DNA of 64,000 bases from Otatea glauca (Eukaryota; Streptophyta; Magnoliopsida; Poales; Poaceae). Positions 58,901 through 64,000 of the stretch are shown piece after piece. The position numbers were made by a program, and so were the translations under genes. The stretch spans positions 11,963,178-12,027,177 of the forward strand of contig CM070717.1 of NCBI GenBank assembly GCA_036346275.1, in the 5' to 3' direction. The notes beneath the pieces were generated by a model. It ran no database searches, was not told the origin of the DNA, and saw nothing but the letters and a program-made list of their open reading frames with translations. Numbering within the stretch: the first letter of the stretch is position 1; the number at the start of each line of letters is the position of its first letter.

Positions 58901-61900
58901 GGATGAGTGTAACTTTGTTCTAGATGGAAGTTCAACTTAACATCTCCATCGAAAAACGGTATATCAAACTACATTGGAACTGAGAGTATTTCAAATGTGT
59001 CTTTGAAATTTGGTGGGGATTGTTAGATTATTATGGGATGGCCCATAATTAATTTAATAGAAATTCCAAAAGGCCCATTAGAATACTAGGAGTCATGAAA
59101 TTGGTTTAGTACCATATGGGTAATTGAGAGAAGGTTTGACCAACTTAAATAGTTGAGTTGTATGTCTCTCAATTAGCAAGGTGGAAAAGGGTAAAGGCTG
59201 TGCCACACGCGCGCGCCGAGCCGAGCCGAGCCGAGCCGAGCCGAGCCGAGGCGTGTGCGTGTGCGTGTGCGAGTGCGAGTGCGAGTGCGAGTGCGAGTGC
59301 GAGTGCGAGACGAGACGAGACGAGACGAGACGAGACGAGACGAGACGTGACGTGACGTGACGTGACGTGGCGTGGCGTGGCGTGCGCGCACGCAGCGCAG
59401 CGCAGCGATCCGGACGTGATGTCTTTGGCGGAGCGGTTTGTTTTGTCGCTTTGATGAGTCAATATGACCAAGAATCGCAGTGATTAATGTGACCAAGAAT
59501 CGCCGCCGCCACCGTGAACGGACGTGGTTGATGGTCGCATAATGGTCGCTCGATTCATCGTAACGGCTACCGAGTTGATGGTCGGTAATGGCCGCTCCTC
59601 GCCGCTGCATGTCGCGAGGCTATAAAAGGAGAGCCACGGCCGTGCTTTTCTTCATCTGCGAACTCTCCCACACGCACTCCATTCATCCTTTGTTCTCATC
59701 CTTTGCATTCCCGCCTCTTTTTGCGCGCACAAGTAGCGAGAGAGCAGCCTCCGAACCTCGCCCTTCTTGAGATCTTGCTCGAGATAGAAGGCCGATAAGG
59801 TTTTGGGGAGCGACTACGCGATCGCCGAAGGTGTTCTGAAGCGCATCCGCACCGCAACGCGCCTCGCACCGCATCAACCTCTTCACTGCACCAACGCTTC
59901 ATCTGCGACAACCTCGTGATCGCTTACTTCGACCGTCATGGCGAACGAGAATGTTACTGCTACTTTGGCTAACGGTGGCACCGCTCAAGGGTATATTAAC
60001 TTATACCGTGTTTTATTCATGCTGATTTCTTGTTCATTAGTCTTTGCGTATGAGATAGATAATTTGTTATCTAGTACCTTTGGCTTTGAACAAAAAATGC
60101 ATCTTTGTTTAATCATGATTTACGTAATTCTGTGGATTAAAATATTGAGAAAATTCCTAATATTTCCAACATGTTGGCCCAATATATTCCTGCCCATTTG
60201 ATCTGTTCAGGACTTGTGGTTTGGAGTTGTTCTGTGGAATGCAAGAAATTATATATTTGGGTGTAGTGTAGACAACTCATGCATCTTAGTGGGCTTGTAT
60301 TGCAATGTGGATGCTCGGAAAATGGAATGATTTGCAATAGAATGAGGAATTTTATTAGTTCTCTTGTGCTAACCCATGAAACTTGCTTCGTTTTGCAATT
60401 GATCAAACCATTGGCGGACCAGCTTTGCTTGGTTTTGCAATTGGTCGAAACCATTGGTGGACCAGCTTGTAACTCGGAGCAGTTCTGGTTATGCTGATCG
60501 CTTGAAGATTATGAAATCTTCTGTTGTTTTATCTTGCAGATGTTCCGCGTGAAGGACCCAAAAGTGAGCCTCGACTTCTACTCGCGGGTGATGGGCATGT
60601 CGTAAGTTTTCTTACTGCATCTTCCTTTGTATAATGTATTCATGCATGCGGAGGAAAACAGAAGCAGCTCATCTATATTATTAGTGGTATCTTTAAATGT
60701 TATTAAAATCTTGGATGTTTGAAAAGAAAGAAAGAAAGAATCATTGCATATCAAGTCATCATTGCATATCAAGTCATGTTCTGAAGTTTTCCTTATTGTA
60801 TGTGTTACAAAAGTAATGGTGGATGCAATTGCATGGAAATATCATCAATTTGTACTTTGAGACACAAGGACACTTCTGGCCTGAAGGAGAAATAAGCTCT
60901 ACTGGACTAAATTAAAACTCAATTTTGGCAAGTTGCTAGTTGCATTTCAAATATTTTTTAATGTAGACAAAAAGGCAGTGAAAAGTTGTGAATTCTCAAG
61001 TATCCGAACTGCAGATTACTGAATAAAAGGTTCATGGATGTGTTAAAAATAGGAAATTCAGTGTTTGGAGTCACAGATAAATAAAGCTGGTAGTTCCTGT
61101 AGTCAATCACAAAAATTCATTTCACCAGTCATGTACTCATGTTCTCTAAAATTTAACATTTTCGTCTGCAACAGTTGTTGCTAATTCATTGTTGCCTTCT
61201 TGAGAAGTGACAGGAGATTGAAATACATATTGTTGATACGAAGATTAATAAACTTTCCATATAGGTGTTTTGTTTGAGTCTATGAGTACTATCTCATATT
61301 GTACCTGGACAATATCAGAGCTTCCAATGATGTTGGACCCCATCGTTTGTTTGAATGTTCATAAACAACAATGAACAAAGCACACTACCGTTGTACAAGC
61401 CTCCCAAGACCCAAATTATCAGTTCTATAACAGGCCCTCAGTACCTGTTCCCAACATTCATTAAAGCAACCTGCCTAGTTGCGCGAACCAACCCAAAAGG
61501 TGCATTTACAAACAGGAGTTCGAATGGGAACATACAGCAATGCTGCATAATGACATGCAGGCTTTTAAAACATCTGCCCGCAGTTCATTTTTCTACTGAC
61601 TACTCATTCAAGCAGTTAATATAGATTAGTACCAGACTACCAGTACTTCGTATTCTGAACAAATTTGTGGATAATACATTCTGACTCATTTTAGTGGATC
61701 TAAATTCCAGTTGATTCCCATCCAAGCTGCTACTAAAACAATAGTTTGGTCATTGTTGTAGTGGGTTGTGATCTTTTGTGAACCAAATAGATATTTATGT
61801 ACTTGGGGTGTGCATCCAAACTACATCGCAGTCATGTAAATATATCAACTTTGGTTTGTCTTATGATGTCTACTATTTACTTTTATTTTCTAAAAAACAT

Positions 61901-63852
61901 GCCAGGTTATTGAAAAGGTTAGATTTTCCCGAGATGAAATTCAGTTTGTATTTTCTTGGCTATGAGGTAAGAGTTTCCATTGATTGGCAGAACAAAACAT
62001 CACCTGAACATAATAGTTTACACAAATCAACTGATATTTCGAATTCTGTGCATTTACTCTGCTTATAGGATTTGGCCTCGGCCCCTGCTGATCCTGTTAA
62101 GCGAACTGTATGGACTTTTGGGCAAAAGGCTACCCTTGAGCTCACCCAGTATGTTTTGTTATTCTTTAATCTTCTCCTTATCTGAGTGAAGATATCCTTT
62201 ATTTTCTCTCAATAGCACAAATGCCCACTAACATATTAATAATCTCTTGGTAGCAACTGGGGCACAGAAAATGATCCTGAATTCAAAGGGTACCATAATG
62301 GGAACTCAGACCCTCGTGGTTTTGGTATGTGCAATAAGAATTCACATGCAATTGTATGAGTTATGCTTTTTCTAACATTATATAACTAGATTTTGTTTTG
62401 CTCGTAATAACTGTGAATATTTTAGCTGCTGTAACGCTTGTATTTTCTTTGTTCATTCAGGCCATATAGGGGTAACTGTGGATGATGTCTATAAGGCATG
62501 TGAACGCTTCGAATGTCTAGGGGTGGAGTTTGTGAAAAAACTAGATGATGGTAAATTAATTCACTTTTATTCTTTTTACTCATCATCAGTATTATGTGGT
62601 GTTGCATGTCCAGCCTTGGTACTGAAGTGGTAATTCAATACAAATCACGATCCATGTTAAGCAAAGAGCATCTGAAATATGAGTGGAAATGCTTTTCTGC
62701 ATCTCAAACTTGAGCGCAAATGCTTTTCTTTTTCCTAACCCAAACAAGAAAAATGCATAGTTAAAAGGGTTATTTTCATAAGATTGGTATGGTAATGATA
62801 TAACTAAGTATAGGACTGATGTAAACTTTGGTATAAAATGAGTTCTAGCTTTACTCTGCAAGAACTTTATATTTTTCTGGAATGGTGATAATAACATTTT
62901 TCCTTCCTTGCCTACCCTTATGCATCGTTATCCTCTAGAGTTGTCCTGAGTTACTGATCGATTACAAATTTCTGTGGAGCTGTAGTGATTTTTTTCCTCT
63001 TCCTATTTTCAAAGGTAGCCAATTCAACAGTACATCTTTCCCACTATTTGCCTTATATTTTCTGAATCACCATTTGTAGCGTTCGTTATCCTGTTAGCCT
63101 GTTATTCTGGCCTGGGATAATGCGTGTGATATCTGCATTGTATTTTAAACGAATAATATCTGCACTGTTAACACATTGCGGGAATCAGGCTTATCAACTT
63201 CTGTGCTTTATTAGTGGTACTGCAGGTACAAAACAATTGTATCTTGAAATGTCTATGCTATAATACAGATCAGTTGGGATTACGATCTATCTTCTACTCC
63301 ACATGGTTACTGATGTGTCTATATATATTCAGGCGACCATTTGTATCATGCTTTTGTTAATTTCTTGTTAGGAGTGGAGTGAATATGTGCTGCTAGATGC
63401 ATTTGACAAGTTGATATATGTGGAGATATGCATTGAAATTCTGCCAACTTAGTTTAATTTTTCTCATATTATCTGCACTGGGCAGTTCAATATATGCATG
63501 CAAAAGTAGAATGGATGCATACAAATCATTTGTTGACGACCACATTAAAATTTCTCTTAAAATCTAGAAGAATGAAGATGGTTGAGATGCTCTAATTCAT
63601 GCTTACTAGTTATTAATATTAGCTGCCTATTATTCTTTAGCTAATCATGATCTGTTAGTCCAGTGTTCCTTTATCTCAGATGATCATTTTTCTTTACACT
63701 CCACATATTTAATGGTTAGGATAGTGATGCAATCGACATGTTTGGCTGCAGGAAAAATGAAAGGCATAGCATTCATCAAAGACCCTGATGGCTACTGGAT
63801 TGAAATATTTGACCTGAACAGAATTAGGGAGGTGGCTGCTATAGCATCATGA
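52932..63852 (+). CDS. GLYI: Glyoxalase I (lactoylglutathione lyase), eight exons
   Basis: Exons 52932-53030, 53130-53273, 60540-60601, 61906-61966, 62069-62148, 62254-62324, 62461-62550 and 63752-63852 have GT..AG borders and join in phase to 235 codons plus stop. The enzyme isomerises the methylglyoxal-glutathione hemithioacetal to S-lactoylglutathione. Family landmarks: FMQQTMFRVKDPKVSLDFYS (residues 77-96), KATLELTHNWGTE, GFGHIGVTVDD, DPDGYWIEIFD. The four metal ligands of the family map to Gln80, Glu146, His174 and Glu220, all present. The first 33 residues are Ser/Arg/Ala-rich and lack acidic residues, as in a plastid or mitochondrial transit peptide; a downstream ATG at 53175 would give a cytosolic form. 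Intron 2 (53274-60539) is swollen by a Copia element. The single-domain length matches the short plant GLYI class with one metal site per chain pair. Confidence 0.95.
53577..54618 (+). repeat. 5' LTR of the intronic Copia element
   Basis: 1,042 bp. Contains a GAGCC/GAGAC microsatellite (about 53774-53865), a TATA box GGCTATAAAAGG near 54060, and near its 3' end an ATGGCGAACGAGAAT start (54384) that matches the beginning of Copia gag. Confidence 0.92.
54630..55440 (+). pseudogene. Decayed Copia gag
   Basis: It opens with the gag signature FDGANYKRWRAKMILWL near 54687-54735, then runs through shifted frames (MWDALEAKFGVSDAGSELY near 54904-54960). It ends in a Lys/Asn-rich part with a zinc-knuckle-like 'CDHWAKDCP' remnant near 55390-55415. 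Several frameshifts and stops break it. Confidence 0.8.
55440..56650 (+). pseudogene. Decayed Copia protease and integrase
   Basis: A protease-like segment (HVAHFDWWIDTG near 55510-55545) is followed by integrase pieces: an HH-CC-like 'LCHINLGCMMRLAKM' region (about 55925-55965) and the core 'YFMTLIDDSTRYCYVYLLKS' (56140-56200), holding the first catalytic Asp. The remainder lies in shifted frames. Confidence 0.75.
57030..58480 (+). pseudogene. Decayed Copia reverse transcriptase and RNase H
   Basis: RT begins near 57040 ('NGTWEVVERPYGCKPVGCKWVF' spread over 57058-57120). The longest open piece, 57498-57962, carries the catalytic LYVDDILIFGTNL motif and LGVADVILNIKLFREGDGG. RNase H fragments continue to about 58480 in several frames. 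The Asp pair of YVDD is intact, but stops and frameshifts upstream prevent a full product. Confidence 0.88.
59021..60171 (+). repeat. 3' LTR of the intronic Copia element
   Basis: 1,151 bp. It is about 110 bp longer than the 5' LTR, mainly because of a longer microsatellite at 59213-59412. It has the same TATA box (near 59620) and the gag-start-like ATG at 59938. Confidence 0.93.
59213..59412. repeat. Compound GAGCC / GAGTGC / GAGAC / GTGAC microsatellite in LTR
   Basis: Successive blocks are (GAGCC)n, (GTGTGC)n, (GAGTGC)n, (GAGAC)n, (GTGAC)n, (GTGGC)n and (GCGCA)n. Neighbouring blocks differ by one or two bases. The 5' LTR has a shorter version at 53774-53865. Confidence 0.95.
60172..60539 (+). 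other. Remainder of glyoxalase intron 2
   Basis: Intron sequence from the TSD TGTTG to the acceptor ATCTTGCAG. A block containing 'ttttgcaattg(a/g)tc' and 'accattgg(c/t)ggaccagctt' is duplicated at about 60390-60465. Confidence 0.7.
60602..61905 (+). other. Glyoxalase intron 3, no feature seen
   Basis: 1.3 kb of AT-rich intron between donor GTAAGT and acceptor ATGCCAG. A local 'aaagaaagaaag' run and a 'cattgcatatcaagtcat' direct duplication occur near 60725-60775. Confidence 0.75.
62551..63751 (+). other. Glyoxalase intron 7, no feature seen
   Basis: 1.2 kb between donor GTAAAT and acceptor GGCTGCAG. AT-rich, with only short accidental open frames. Confidence 0.75.
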
Positions 63853-64000
63853 AGTATTAGAAGTTCAGAACTCCGATACCCAAAAAGGCTTGTGCATTCA
63901 GAATGCTATAAACTCTAATTATGCTACTATGGTTATTTCCTTGTATGACGTGCAAAGGTGATAGAACTTTGGCCTCTCTCGGGAGTATATTAGCATACTT
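63853..64000 (+). other. 3' UTR of the glyoxalase gene (partial)
   Basis: Sequence after the TGA at 63850-63852 to the window edge. No canonical AATAAA is visible in this part. Confidence 0.5.

Larger units (their letters stand above)
53577..60171 (+). mobile_element. Complete Copia LTR retrotransposon in glyoxalase intron 2, TSD TGTTG
   Basis: LTRs at 53577-54618 and 59021-60171 begin TGTTAGATTATTATGGG and end TTTCCAACA. TGTTG occurs on both sides (53572-53576 and 60172-60176). Gag, integrase, reverse transcriptase and RNase H remnants follow in Copia order on the same strand as the host gene. All are broken by frameshifts and stops. No normal primer-binding site follows the 5' LTR. A purine-rich TTGGTGGGGAT precedes the 3' LTR. 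The element adds about 6.6 kb to the intron. Confidence 0.95.

Noticed and set aside
59158..59610. Arg/Ala-rich repetitive frames on both strands
   Set aside because: They are translations of the LTR microsatellite.

Overview
This window is plant nuclear DNA, almost certainly from a grass (Poaceae). It is dense in nested LTR retrotransposons and CACTA, hAT-like and MITE-like DNA transposons. The two cellular genes have plant-type introns and a grass-type CC-NB-LRR and glyoxalase I. Prokaryotic features such as operons, ribosome binding sites and CRISPR arrays are absent. The species cannot be fixed from sequence alone.

Layout. 1-3345: the 5' end of a Copia element on the minus strand (gag with one in-frame stop, a primer-binding site, and a long LTR holding a 72-bp tandem palindromic array). 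3369-5146: a truncated LTR followed by a solo LTR with a perfect target-site duplication (TSD), AAGAC. 5152-7214: a Gypsy-type LTR remnant. 7215-9250: no gene; a SINE-like segment and a 190-bp tandem duplication. 9251-16471: a complete but coding-dead Copia element (TSD AAATG). 16477-18067: no gene; a small hAT-like repeat. 18068-28253: a CC-NB-LRR resistance gene whose coiled-coil exon is separated from its NB-ARC exon by 4.9 kb of repeats, including a decayed hAT transposase that ends directly against the NB-ARC reading frame. 29584-50145: a 20.6-kb retroelement with 2.6-kb LTRs and no visible coding capacity (LARD-like, TSD ATGGT). It carries a solo LTR (TSD AGAAT) and a 10.1-kb CACTA transposon (TSD TTT), and the CACTA carries a hAT-like MITE (TSD GTCCCTCT) inside one of its genes. 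50151-52931: no gene; a MITE, a 54-bp tandem repeat and two SINE-like segments. 52932-63852: an eight-exon glyoxalase I gene whose 7.3-kb second intron holds a complete, degraded Copia element (TSD TGTTG) on the same strand.

Only the NLR and glyoxalase genes look like functional host genes. The NLR would be an intracellular immune receptor. Glyoxalase I converts the hemithioacetal of methylglyoxal and glutathione to S-lactoylglutathione. The two are not functionally linked and are separated by the retroelement nest. Boundaries based on matching TSDs and TIRs are the strongest calls here. LTR ends without a partner, SINEs and short MITEs are weaker.
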